Source: Pandoraea eparura | GTDB lineage: Bacteria > Pseudomonadota > Gammaproteobacteria > Burkholderiales > Burkholderiaceae | Assembly (NCBI RefSeq): GCF_902459725.1 | Contig: NZ_CABPSH010000014.1 | Span: 1 to 64,000, forward strand | Reading direction: 5' to 3' | Length of the DNA: 64,000 nucleotides | Shown here: positions 44,191-53,122 of the stretch, piece after piece | How positions within the stretch are numbered: the first letter of the stretch is position 1 | Layout of the letters: the number at the start of each line of letters is the position of its first letter | Translations under genes and position numbers: made by a program | The notes under the pieces: model-generated | The model's input: only the letters and a program-made list of their open reading frames with translations | What the model was told of the DNA's origin: nothing | The model's database searches: none

Positions 44191-44607
44191 TCAATCCTCT
44201 CGACTTGCATGGATCTTGCCGCGCGTGGCCTTGACGCGGGCACGAACCTGTTTGGCGTCTCGCCGGCGGACTTGGCTGGCGAGCGTGGGCCGGGTCGGGA
44301 CACGACGACGCGGCGCCACGGCGGCCGCATCGACCAGCGCCTGCAGTCGCGCGAGGGCATCGGCCCGGTTGAGCTCCTGCGAGCGATGCTGCTGTGCCTT
44401 GATGACGATCACGCCGTCCTGGGTGATGCGTTGGTCGAGCCGGGAGAGCAAACGTGACTTCACCTCGTCAGGCAACGACGAGCGCATCACGTCGAAGCGC
44501 AGATGGATGGCACTGGAGACTTTATTGACGTTTTGACCGCCAGCGCCCTGGGCGCGCATGGCAGTGAGTTCGACGTCTTCGGGAGCGATGAGAATGCGAC
44601 GGTTCAT
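44191..44607 (-). CDS. arfB: Peptidyl-tRNA hydrolase ArfB (YaeJ), ribosome rescue
   Basis: A 138-residue release-factor-like protein that frees stalled ribosomes. The catalytic GGQ is at residues 23-25 in GAGGQNVNK. The C-terminal tail (about 100-138) is rich in Arg and Lys (RRRDAKQVRARVKATRGK), which lies in the mRNA channel. The length matches the family. It stands alone between hipBA and the sensor kinase operon. Confidence 0.95.
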   Translation of the reverse strand: MNRRILIAPEDVELTAMRAQGAGGQNVNKVSSAIHLRFDVMRSSLPDEVKSRLLSRLDQRITQDGVIVIKAQQHRSQELNRADALARLQALVDAAAVAPRRRVPTRPTLASQVRRRDAKQVRARVKATRGKIHASRED

Positions 44608-44724
44608 GCGGCAAGGATACCGTTCTCACGGTCTCGCTCACAAGCGCGCAGAACGACGGCGCCGGACCTTGTCGCGGTAGCGGGGGAGCTGGGAGCGAGC
44701 GCGGCATCGCGCCAGACGGGCGGG

Positions 44725-46179
44725 TTAAGCGGTGCCTTGACCGATGTTTTGAAGGTTGCCTTCATGGCTGCGGCTTGACGCTCCTGGCGCCGCCCGAGTG
44801 CCGGAGGCCGGGTCGGTGCGCACGGAAAAACCGAATGTATTGAGACCGTCCGCGCTGTGCGCCCAGACCGTGCCGCCGTGCATTTCGGCAATCGCCTTGA
44901 CGATCGCCAGCCCCAGCCCATGATTCTCGCGACTGTTGGTGCGCGACGCTTCCGCCCGGTAGAAGCGGTCGAACAGGTGCCGCAGCACATCGGGGGCGAT
45001 CGGCGCGCCGGGATTCACGACGTCGATGCACACCGAGTGGGCGTCGTCGTCCATGACGCGCAGGTGGACATCGATATCTGCCCCCGGGGCGCAATGCTCG
45101 ATGGCATTCATCACCAGGTTGGCCAACGCCCGCCCGAACAGCGCCTTGTTCACCTGGGCGACGGCGCTGCCATGCAGGCGGGCGGTGACCTGCGCCTCTT
45201 CGAGCAGAATCTCCAGAAACTCCAGGGTGTGCGCCGCCTCGCTCGCGAGCGACACCGCCGTGAGCCCCATCGCCCGCTCACCCTGGTCAGCGCGCGAGAG
45301 GAACAGCATGTCGTTGATGATGGTGCGCATGCGCCCCAGTTCTTCCAGATTCGATTGCAGCAGCGCCCGCAAATCCTCGACCGGCCGTTCTCGCGTGAGC
45401 GCCACTTCCGTTTGCCCGATCAGAATTGTCACCGGCGTGCGCAGTTCATGCGCGACGTCGGCGTTGAACGACTCCAGGCGTTCGTACGCGCTATCGAGTC
45501 GCGCCAGGGCGCCATTGAACGAATGCGCCAGCGCGTCGAGTTCGACGGGCAAGGAGCGCGTATCGAGACGCTGCGAACGATTGTCCGGACGGATCTCGGA
45601 CGCTTCGCGCGTCAGTCGTGTGAGCGGCGCGAGGCCCAACCGCGTCGCGGAATAGCTGAGCAGCAGCACCCCCAGGCTGCCGAGCGCGGAGAGCACCGCA
45701 AGCCCCAGGCCGAAAGCGCGCAGCGTGCGCTCGTTGCGCGAATAGCTGGCGGCCACCTGCAGGGTGACGGCTGGACGTGTCCCGTACGGCGGCAGGATCT
45801 CGCGCGTGGTTAGCAGGTCGTCGCCGTCGCCATCGGGGCGCAGCCGAACGTAGCCGTTGGCCAGCCGTTTGACGAACATGCCGCTCACGGGCTTGCCGAA
45901 CGTGTAGTTCGGGTCGTCGCTCGTCACGGCATAGGTCGTGGTGCCGTCTCGGGGCGTCATGTCGCTGAGCTTTTCGCGCGCGATCTGCCACTTCTGGGGC
46001 GTGGCGCCGTGATAGACGATGATGTGGGCGATCTGGGCGCGATCGTCGAGCGATTCGCGCAGATGACGCTCCAATTGGATGCGCAGCATCAGGAAGAGGC
46101 CGGCCCCCACCATGGCGAACACCGACAGCGCCACGATGGCGAACATGGCGGCCAGACGCCGGGAGATCGAATGCTTCAC
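44725..46179 (-). CDS. Sensor histidine kinase, CusS/heavy-metal type
   Basis: A 484-residue membrane kinase, two helices (about 12-34 and 158-178) around a periplasmic sensor, HAMP (about 180-232), dimerisation box with His244 (VAHELRTP) and HATPase domain (NALF... NLVMNAIEH, GLGLAIV). It resembles the heavy-metal sensor kinases CusS, CzcS and IrlS. It is last in the RND pump operon and starts 32 bases after the regulator gene. Metals, solvents or cationic drugs are likely signals; not proven. Confidence 0.93.
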   Translation of the reverse strand: MKHSISRRLAAMFAIVALSVFAMVGAGLFLMLRIQLERHLRESLDDRAQIAHIIVYHGATPQKWQIAREKLSDMTPRDGTTTYAVTSDDPNYTFGKPVSGMFVKRLANGYVRLRPDGDGDDLLTTREILPPYGTRPAVTLQVAASYSRNERTLRAFGLGLAVLSALGSLGVLLLSYSATRLGLAPLTRLTREASEIRPDNRSQRLDTRSLPVELDALAHSFNGALARLDSAYERLESFNADVAHELRTPVTILIGQTEVALTRERPVEDLRALLQSNLEELGRMRTIINDMLFLSRADQGERAMGLTAVSLASEAAHTLEFLEILLEEAQVTARLHGSAVAQVNKALFGRALANLVMNAIEHCAPGADIDVHLRVMDDDAHSVCIDVVNPGAPIAPDVLRHLFDRFYRAEASRTNSRENHGLGLAIVKAIAEMHGGTVWAHSADGLNTFGFSVRTDPASGTRAAPGASSRSHEGNLQNIGQGTA

Positions 46180-46211
46180 GACGGTAATGACATGGCATTG
46201 ACGCGTGGCGC

Positions 46212-46886
46212 TCAGGCCTCGCGGGCCTCCAGCACGTAGCCCATGCCGCGCACCGTGTGCAGCAGCTTGGACTGGAAAGGCCCGTCGAGCTTGGCGCGCA
46301 ATCGCTTGATTGCCGTTTCGACCACGTTCGTGTGGCTGTCGAAATTGACGTCCCAGACGAGTTCGGTGATGGCCGTCTTAGACAGGATGTCGCCTTGCCG
46401 GCGCGCCAGCACCGAGAGCAACTGGAATTCCTTGGCCGTGAGATCGAGCCGTTGGCCGTCGCGCGTGGCGCGGCGACCGATCAGGTCGACGTAGAGGTCG
46501 CCGACCGAGATCAGCGTCGATTCCTGCATTCGCGTGCGGCGGGCGAGCGCGTGCAGGCGCTCCACCAGTTCGATGAACGAGAAGGGCTTGGTCAGATAGT
46601 CGTCCGCGCCTTCGCGCAGGCCGCGCACGCGGTCGTTCACATGATCGCGGGCCGTGAGCATGATGACCGGCGTGGACTTGCGCTCGCGCAACGAGCCGAG
46701 CACCGCAAAGCCGTCGCGCTTGGGCAGCATGACATCGAGCACGATCACGTCGTAGTCGAACTCGAGCGCCAGATGCGTGCCTTCCTCGCCATCGAGCGCG
46801 ACATCGACCACCCAGCCTTGCTCGGTCAGCCCGGCGCGCAGGTAATCCACGACCTTGTGTTCGTCTTCAACGATCAGTACTTTCAT
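46212..46886 (-). CDS. OmpR-family response regulator, IrlR/CusR-like
   Basis: A 224-residue DNA-binding regulator. Receiver domain: acidic pocket EDE (7-9), phosphorylation site Asp51 (VIVLDVMLP), Thr/Lys pair with Lys100 (YLTKPF). The winged helix (about 130-222) ends TVRGMGYVLE. It follows the outer-membrane gene by 9 bases and pairs with the downstream kinase, so the pump probably controls itself. Confidence 0.95.
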   Translation of the reverse strand: MKVLIVEDEHKVVDYLRAGLTEQGWVVDVALDGEEGTHLALEFDYDVIVLDVMLPKRDGFAVLGSLRERKSTPVIMLTARDHVNDRVRGLREGADDYLTKPFSFIELVERLHALARRTRMQESTLISVGDLYVDLIGRRATRDGQRLDLTAKEFQLLSVLARRQGDILSKTAITELVWDVNFDSHTNVVETAIKRLRAKLDGPFQSKLLHTVRGMGYVLEAREA

Positions 46887-46895
46887 CTCGCCACC

Positions 46896-48362
46896 TCATC
46901 TTTGCGCATTATACGAGCCGGGACTCGCTGCCGATGATTGCCAGCCGCCACCCAGTGCCTTGATCAGCGCCACCGACAAAACCCATTGCTGCGCACGAAT
47001 CTGTACGTCCTGACGCTCGCTCGCGAGCCGCCCCTGCTGCGCCGTGATCACACTCAGATACGCCGTGAGCCCGCCCGAGTAGCGGTCGTTGGCAAGACTC
47101 AGCAACCGCTGCGCGTCCACGACAGCCGCATGCGATTCGCGCGCGGCGGCGTCGAGCACCGACAGTCCGGCCACGCCGTCCTGCACCTGCTGGAATGCAG
47201 TGAGCACCGTCTGCCGGTAATTCGCCTCGACGGCGCGGTATTCCGCACTCGCGAAGTCGACATTCGCCTGGCGCCGTCCGCCGTCGAAGACCGCCTGCGT
47301 GGCGAGCGTGCCCAGCGTCCAGAGCAGGCTTGGCGCCGAGAGCAGATTGGCGAATTCCGTGCTTTGCCAGCCGATGCCGGGATTGAGCGTGAGGCTGGGG
47401 AAGAACGCCGCCTTCGCCACGCCGATCTGGGCGTTCGCTGCCGCCATGGCGCGCTCGGCCGATGCCACGTCTGGACGACGTTGCAGAATGTCGCTCGGCA
47501 CCCCGATCGGGATCGACGGCAGCGTGGCGGGCAGCGAACCGGCCGGCACCGAAAAGACCGGGGCGGGCACGCCGACGAGCGCGGCAATGGCATGCTCGTA
47601 CTGGTCGCGCTGCTGATGCAACAGACGCGCCTGTACCCGCGTGGTGTCGAGTTCCGATTGTTGCTGGAGGACATCCAGCCCCGACACCGCGCCAAGATCG
47701 TGCTGCGCGCTCACGTAGTCGAGCGCCTTGCGTTGCAGCGAGACGGATTCGTCGAGCACCTTGATTTCGTCCTCGGTGGCGCGTAGCTGAACGTAGGCGG
47801 TGGCAAGCTGTGTCGTGAGCACCAGACGCGCATTGGCCAGATCGTCGCCCGCCTGCTCGGCGGAGGCGCGCGCCCCTTCGACCTGCCGGCGCAGGCGGCC
47901 AAACAGATCGGTGTCGTAGCTCACGCCCAGACCTACCTGCACATTGTTCTGTACGGTCGACATGCTGGTCGACGCATAGCTCGTGACCGGCCGGTTGGCC
48001 GAGACACGCTGGCGCGCCAATCCGACGGACGCATCGACTTCCGGCAGTCGTTGTGCCGAGGCGCCGGACAATGTCGCCTGGGCCTGATCGTAATGGGCCA
48101 CGGCGGCGGCGAGCGTCTGGTTTTGCGCGAGCGCCTGGATTTCGAGCGCGTCCAGCACCGGGTCGCGGAAGGCCTTCCACCAATTGGGCTGCAGCGGTGC
48201 GTGCGACGGCCGCGCGAGCTGCCAGCCGGTGTCCGTCTTCCAGTTGGGTGGCACCGCGACGTCGGGCCTTCGGTAATCCGGGCCGGCCGCGCACGCGCCG
48301 AGCAGCGTGACGACAGCGGCCAGCGCCATGCCGGAGCGCACGCCGCGCACTTGGGCGTTCAC
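46896..48362 (-). CDS. RND efflux outer-membrane lipoprotein (NodT/OprM-like)
   Basis: A 488-residue TolC-type channel subunit. Lipoprotein signal with lipobox LLGAC, Cys24. Two long-helix repeats follow (about 90-250 and 290-470). It begins with GTG in a GTGA overlap with the adaptor stop, so translation is coupled. It completes the tripartite pump with the permease and adaptor upstream. Expected to export drugs or metals from periplasm or cytoplasm. Confidence 0.94.
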   Translation of the reverse strand: MNAQVRGVRSGMALAAVVTLLGACAAGPDYRRPDVAVPPNWKTDTGWQLARPSHAPLQPNWWKAFRDPVLDALEIQALAQNQTLAAAVAHYDQAQATLSGASAQRLPEVDASVGLARQRVSANRPVTSYASTSMSTVQNNVQVGLGVSYDTDLFGRLRRQVEGARASAEQAGDDLANARLVLTTQLATAYVQLRATEDEIKVLDESVSLQRKALDYVSAQHDLGAVSGLDVLQQQSELDTTRVQARLLHQQRDQYEHAIAALVGVPAPVFSVPAGSLPATLPSIPIGVPSDILQRRPDVASAERAMAAANAQIGVAKAAFFPSLTLNPGIGWQSTEFANLLSAPSLLWTLGTLATQAVFDGGRRQANVDFASAEYRAVEANYRQTVLTAFQQVQDGVAGLSVLDAAARESHAAVVDAQRLLSLANDRYSGGLTAYLSVITAQQGRLASERQDVQIRAQQWVLSVALIKALGGGWQSSAASPGSYNAQR

Positions 48363-49612
48363 GAGTGGCCTCCTTGCGCCTTGCCGTCGGCTTTGGGCGC
48401 GGGGGCGGTCTTGACGGCCAGCGCCTTGGCTTGCACGTGATCGCCGTCATCGATGGAGTCGCTCGGGTTGACGATGACACGGTCGGTCGGCGAGACGCCG
48501 TCCGCCAATTCCAGCGACTGTCCCAGATCGCGCGCGATCGCGATCTTGTGCAGATGCACGACACCCTGGTCGTCCACCACCGCCACACGCGGGCCCTCCG
48601 CACGGAACAGCAGGGCGTTGGCCGGTACGCTCAGATGCGCTTGCACAGCGCTCGGCAGCGCGAGTTGCACATACGCGCCGGGGCGTAGCTTGCCCTCGGG
48701 GTTCGGCAGTGCAGCGTCGACTTGCAGCGAGCGGGTCGCCACGTCGATGGCGCCGGAGACGTGCGTAATCTTGCCTTGAAAGTGCATGCCGGGTAGTTCC
48801 GCTTGCGTCACGACCACGGGCTGACCGACGCGCACGCTCTGCGCGTATGCTTGCGGCACCTGAACGGTGACGCGCAGCGGATCCGTCTGCGCCAGCGAGA
48901 ACAGGGCGCGGCTGTTGCCGCTGCCCGCCGCGATAAGATCGCCGACGTCAACGTTGCGCTGGGTAATCACGCCGTCGAAGGGCGCGACGATGCGCTTGAA
49001 CGACTCGAGTTGCTCAAGCCGTTTGACGTTGGCCTCGGCCGCCGCCAGGTTGGCGATGCCCTGCGTGTACGTGCTCTGGCGCTCGTCGAGTTCCTGCTGC
49101 GAGACGGCGTCGCGCTGGCGCAGTTGCTGCCAACGCGCGAGCGACGATTTCGCCAGTCCCAGGCTGGCATTGATCTGGTTGCGCTGGGCGATGGCCTGGG
49201 CAAGTTCCTGATCGATTTCAGGCGTGTCGAGTTCGGCCAGCAATTGGCCTTGCCTGACGCGCGTGCCAATGTCCACGTAGCGACGCCGTAGATAGCCGGT
49301 GGCTCGGGCATAGATCGGGGACTCGAGCGCGCCACGCAGCGTGGCGGGCAGCAGTGTTTCGCTGGCCGGCGTCGCTTGTGGCGTGACGACGCTGACATAC
49401 TGGATGGCATTCTCGGCCGTGGCCTTGGCGACGTCGCGGCGTTGCAGGGCATTGGAGATCGTCGTGCGCGCCGCGCCGGCCGCGAGCAGCACGGCCACGA
49501 CGATCAACACGCGCTTGGCGCGCCGGAATTCACCGCGGCGCGGCGGCAACTGCCGGCCGTCGGCGGGATCGTGATCGGGAATGGCCAGTTCGGCGTGATG
49601 TTTCTCGGTCAT
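48359..49612 (-). CDS. RND efflux periplasmic adaptor (HlyD/MFP family)
   Basis: A 417-residue adaptor bridging permease and outer-membrane channel. One N-terminal anchor helix (about 33-52, VLIVVAVLLAAGAA), a biotinyl-lipoyl-like half (ATGYLRRRYVDIGTRVRQGQLLAEL in pattern), a coiled-coil hairpin (about 120-205) and beta-barrel domains (FDGVITQRNVDVGDLI). The Lys/Ala/Pro C-tail is long. The gene follows the permease by 12 bases. Confidence 0.94.
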   Translation of the reverse strand: MTEKHHAELAIPDHDPADGRQLPPRRGEFRRAKRVLIVVAVLLAAGAARTTISNALQRRDVAKATAENAIQYVSVVTPQATPASETLLPATLRGALESPIYARATGYLRRRYVDIGTRVRQGQLLAELDTPEIDQELAQAIAQRNQINASLGLAKSSLARWQQLRQRDAVSQQELDERQSTYTQGIANLAAAEANVKRLEQLESFKRIVAPFDGVITQRNVDVGDLIAAGSGNSRALFSLAQTDPLRVTVQVPQAYAQSVRVGQPVVVTQAELPGMHFQGKITHVSGAIDVATRSLQVDAALPNPEGKLRPGAYVQLALPSAVQAHLSVPANALLFRAEGPRVAVVDDQGVVHLHKIAIARDLGQSLELADGVSPTDRVIVNPSDSIDDGDHVQAKALAVKTAPAPKADGKAQGGHS

Positions 49613-49624
49613 GGGGACAACCCG

Positions 49625-52600
49625 TCAGGATTTGGTATCTGGTTCGGCGCGGCGTGCCTTGCGTCGCGCGAGTCGCGTGTGGACGCCGGCGAAGACCAGC
49701 GGCACGAAGAAGAGCGTCGAGACGGTGGCGAACAGCAGGCCGCCGATCACCGCGCGGCCCAGCGGCGCGTTCTGCTCGGCGCCTTCGCCGAGTCCGAGCG
49801 CCATCGGCACCATGCCGATCATCATGGCAAGCGCCGTCATCAGCACCGGACGGATCCGGCTCGCCCCGGCTTCGAGCGCCGCCTTGAGGGGCGCCATGCC
49901 CGCTTCCATGCGCTGGCGTGCGAAGGCCACCACGAGAATACTGTTGGCCGTGGCCACGCCCATCGTCATGATGGCGCCCGTGAGCGCGGGCACGGAGAGT
50001 GGCGTGCCGCTCAGGAACAGCATCCAGACGATGCCGGCCAGCGCGGCGGGCAGGGCGCTCACGATGATGAGCGGGTCGATCCAGGATTGGAAATTCACCA
50101 CGATCAGCAGATAGACGAGCACGATGGCCATCGCCACGCCCAGGCCCAGCCCGAGGTACGAGCTTTGCATCGTGCTGACCTGGCCGCGCACGGTGATCTG
50201 GCTGCCGCGCGGCAGATCCTTGCGCGCCTGTGCGACAAGCCGGTCGATATCGCGCGCGACGCTCCCCAGGTCCCGGCCTTCCACGCTCACGAAGATGTCG
50301 ATCACCGGCCGGATGTTGTAGTGGCTGACCACGGCGAAGCGCTGCGTTGGCTCGACCTTCACGAAGTTGGCGAGCAGTTGCGGCTGGCCGTTGTTGGTCG
50401 TACCCGCCACCGGCAGACGCAGCAAGTCGTCGAGGGAGCTGATACGGTACTGCGGCGATTGCACCGACAGGCTGTATTCCACGCCGTTCTGCGGATTGAA
50501 CCAGAAGCCCGGCGACGTCTGCGAGCTGCCCGAGAGCGAGATCAGCACGTTCTGGGCGACGGCATTGGCGTTCAGGTTCAGTTGCTGCAATCGCGTGCGG
50601 TCCATGTCCAGGTGGATCGTCGGCGCGTTGACCCGTTGCTGGATATGCGTGTCAACGGTGCCTGGCACCTGTCGCACCTGCTTGAGGAGCTTCGTTGCCG
50701 CCTCGAAATTCGCCAGTTGCTGACTGCCGCTGATCTGAATGTCGATGGCTGCCGGCAGCCCGAAATTAAGAATCTGCGTGACGATGTCTGCGGGTTGAAA
50801 GAAGAACTCAACACCGGGGAAGCGCTGCGGCAGCACCGCGCGAAGCTTGTCGATATAGCCCGAGCTCGGGTGATGGTCGGGCGTGAGCGCGATCTGAATT
50901 TCGCCGTCGAGCGTGCCGATGGTGCCCGCGTTGCTGTACGACAGATTGATACCGCTGTACGGCAGGCCGAGGTTGTCGAGAATCGTTTCGAGTTCGCTGG
51001 CAGGCACGATCTCGCGCACGACCTTCTCGACCTCGTCGGCCAGACGCGCCGTTTCCTCGATGCGGGTGCCGGTGGGCGCGCGCATGTGCAACCGGATATT
51101 GCCGGCGTCCACGCTTGGGAAGAAGTCCGCGCCCAGCGCGAACACCAGCCCCATCGACAGCACGCAGAACGCCAGGAACCCTGTGGCGAATACGCGCCGG
51201 CGCACCAGCAGCGTGGAGAGCACGGCAATGTAGGCGGCGCGCATGCGCTCGAAGGCGGCGTCGAAGCGCAGATAGACGCGCCGAAACGCACCGGGCACCG
51301 CGTTCGGATCGGCCACGCGGGCGTGCCCCATGAGCAGCATGGCAAGCGTGGGTACCAGGGTGCGCGACAGCAGGTACGAGGCGAGCATCGCAAACACGAC
51401 GGCCTCGGCAAGCGGCACGAACAAATAGCGCGCCACCCCCGTCAGGAAGAACATCGGTACGAACACGATACAGATGCACAGCGTCGAGACGAGTGCGGGC
51501 ACGGCAATTTCGCCCGCTCCGTCGAGAATCGCCTCGTGCAGCGGCGTGCCCATGTGCAGATGGCGCTCGATGTTCTCGATGGTCACCGTCGCGTCGTCGA
51601 CCAGGATACCTACGGCCAGCGCCAACCCGCCCAGCGTCATGATGTTGATCGTCTGGCCGAGCGCATGCAGCGCGAGCAGCGACGAGAGAATCGAGAGCGG
51701 GATCGAGATGGCGATGATGCAAGTGCTGCGCCAGTTGCCGAGGAACAGCAGGATCATGGCGGCGGTGAGCGCGGCGGCGATCAGCGCTTCGCGAATCACC
51801 CCTTGCACGGCCGCTTTCACGAACACCGACTGATCGAACAGCGCCGAGATGTGCAAATCCGGCGGCAGCGCGGCACGCGCTTCGGGCAGCAGGGCCTTGA
51901 GCGAGTCGACCACCGACAGTGTGGAGGCATCGCCCGTCTTCATGACCGACATCAGTACACCGCGCTGGCCGTTCTGGCGCACGATGTTCGTCTGCGGCGA
52001 GAAGCCCGTGCGTACGTGCGCGACTTCGCGCAGATAGGTCGTGGCACCGTCCACCGTGCGCACCGGAATGTTGTTCAGGCCCTCGACGGTGGTTGGCGAC
52101 CCGTTCATGTCCACGCTGTACTCGCGCGGGCCGATCTTCGTTGTGCCGGTCGGCAGGATCAGGTTCTGGGCGTTGACGGCGGCCACTACGTCCTGCGCCG
52201 TCAATCCCTTGGCGAGCAAGGCTCGCGTGTCGATGTCCACCGAGATCAGCCGGGTCTTGCCCCCGTACGGATAAGGCACGGCGGCCCCCGGAATCGTGAC
52301 CAGTTGTGGCCGCAGGAAATTAAGCGCCGTGTCGTTGAGCGCGGGCTCCGACAGGCTGGGGCTCGACAGGCCGAGCTGCATCACCGGAATCGACGAGGCC
52401 GAGTAGCTGATGATAAGGGGCGGTGTGGCCCCCGGCGGCATTTGCTTGACCTGCGCCTGCTCGATCGCCACGACCTGGGCGATGGCCGTCTGAAGGTTTG
52501 CCGTCGGCTGGAGGAAGATCTTGATGATGCCGATGCCGGGCAGCGACTGCGACTCGATGTGCTCGATATTGTTGACGGTGGTCGTCAACCCGCGCTCGTT

Positions 52601-52798
52601 GCCGGAGATGATCCGGTTGGCGACGTCCTGTGCCGCCAGACCGTTATAGGTCCAGATGACACTGATGACGGGGATGTTGATTTCCGGCAGCACGTCGACC
52701 GGTGTGCGCATGAGCGCGAGCGGCGTGGCGAGCAGGATCAGGATGGCCATCACGATGAACGTGTAGGGCCGCTTGAGCGCAACGTTGACAATCCACAT
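49625..52798 (-). CDS. RND efflux permease (AcrB/MexF-like family)
   Basis: A 1057-residue inner-membrane pump, 12 helices and two large periplasmic loops. GILVDDATVTIENIERH in helix 4 contains the two adjacent proton-relay Asp residues of the family. The start WIVNVALKRPYTF is typical of the broad-substrate group rather than CusA metal pumps. First gene of a five-gene operon: permease, adaptor, channel, regulator, kinase. No ribosome site is strong at 52798. Confidence 0.94.
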   Translation of the reverse strand: MWIVNVALKRPYTFIVMAILILLATPLALMRTPVDVLPEINIPVISVIWTYNGLAAQDVANRIISGNERGLTTTVNNIEHIESQSLPGIGIIKIFLQPTANLQTAIAQVVAIEQAQVKQMPPGATPPLIISYSASSIPVMQLGLSSPSLSEPALNDTALNFLRPQLVTIPGAAVPYPYGGKTRLISVDIDTRALLAKGLTAQDVVAAVNAQNLILPTGTTKIGPREYSVDMNGSPTTVEGLNNIPVRTVDGATTYLREVAHVRTGFSPQTNIVRQNGQRGVLMSVMKTGDASTLSVVDSLKALLPEARAALPPDLHISALFDQSVFVKAAVQGVIREALIAAALTAAMILLFLGNWRSTCIIAISIPLSILSSLLALHALGQTINIMTLGGLALAVGILVDDATVTIENIERHLHMGTPLHEAILDGAGEIAVPALVSTLCICIVFVPMFFLTGVARYLFVPLAEAVVFAMLASYLLSRTLVPTLAMLLMGHARVADPNAVPGAFRRVYLRFDAAFERMRAAYIAVLSTLLVRRRVFATGFLAFCVLSMGLVFALGADFFPSVDAGNIRLHMRAPTGTRIEETARLADEVEKVVREIVPASELETILDNLGLPYSGINLSYSNAGTIGTLDGEIQIALTPDHHPSSGYIDKLRAVLPQRFPGVEFFFQPADIVTQILNFGLPAAIDIQISGSQQLANFEAATKLLKQVRQVPGTVDTHIQQRVNAPTIHLDMDRTRLQQLNLNANAVAQNVLISLSGSSQTSPGFWFNPQNGVEYSLSVQSPQYRISSLDDLLRLPVAGTTNNGQPQLLANFVKVEPTQRFAVVSHYNIRPVIDIFVSVEGRDLGSVARDIDRLVAQARKDLPRGSQITVRGQVSTMQSSYLGLGLGVAMAIVLVYLLIVVNFQSWIDPLIIVSALPAALAGIVWMLFLSGTPLSVPALTGAIMTMGVATANSILVVAFARQRMEAGMAPLKAALEAGASRIRPVLMTALAMMIGMVPMALGLGEGAEQNAPLGRAVIGGLLFATVSTLFFVPLVFAGVHTRLARRKARRAEPDTKS

Positions 52799-53057
52799 GG
52801 TTCAGACGCGCTCGGGCGCAGTCGCAGGCGTACGGGACAAGGGCCGTCCGGCGCGCGTGCGCCATGGCGCGGCACCGGTCCAGGAAGGAATGCCGCCATG
52901 GTAGGGGCTCGCCCCCAACGCCAAAATGGCGCGAAGATGGCGAAATTGTCATAAATCTCGGCGCTGGCCGGAAAGCCTTGTCCTGCAAGGCAAGGCGCGG
53001 AGTCATGGCCACGGGCGTGGCATATTACGGGGTGTTGCGGTCGCGACGAGATACGTC
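52799..53057. other. Intergenic region upstream of the RND operon
   Basis: The stretch contains GCCACG-GG-CGTGGC (53008-53021), a perfect 6-bp dyad, and TAATAT on the minus strand at about 53022-53027 as a possible -10 box. The response regulator at 46212 may act here. No gene is supported. Confidence 0.35.
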
Positions 53058-53101
53058 GGAAAAAGACAAATGGCAGGGGGCAACTTGTTGCCCCCTGCCA
53101 T
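53058..53101 (-). terminator. Rho-independent terminator of the arnT-like gene
   Basis: A perfect 14-bp stem (53070-53083 with 53088-53101) and 4-base loop are followed on the minus strand by a T-rich run (53058-53069). It lies 22 bases after the stop of the transferase gene and points in its direction. Confidence 0.93.
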
Positions 53102-53122
53102 GGTTGGTCGATGCCGCCGCAC

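Noticed and set aside
49376-52954. Open + strand frame of 1192 codons opposite the RND permease and adaptor genes
   Set aside because: It is antisense to well-supported genes; its His/Arg/Asp-rich composition is typical of a shadow frame in GC-rich DNA.
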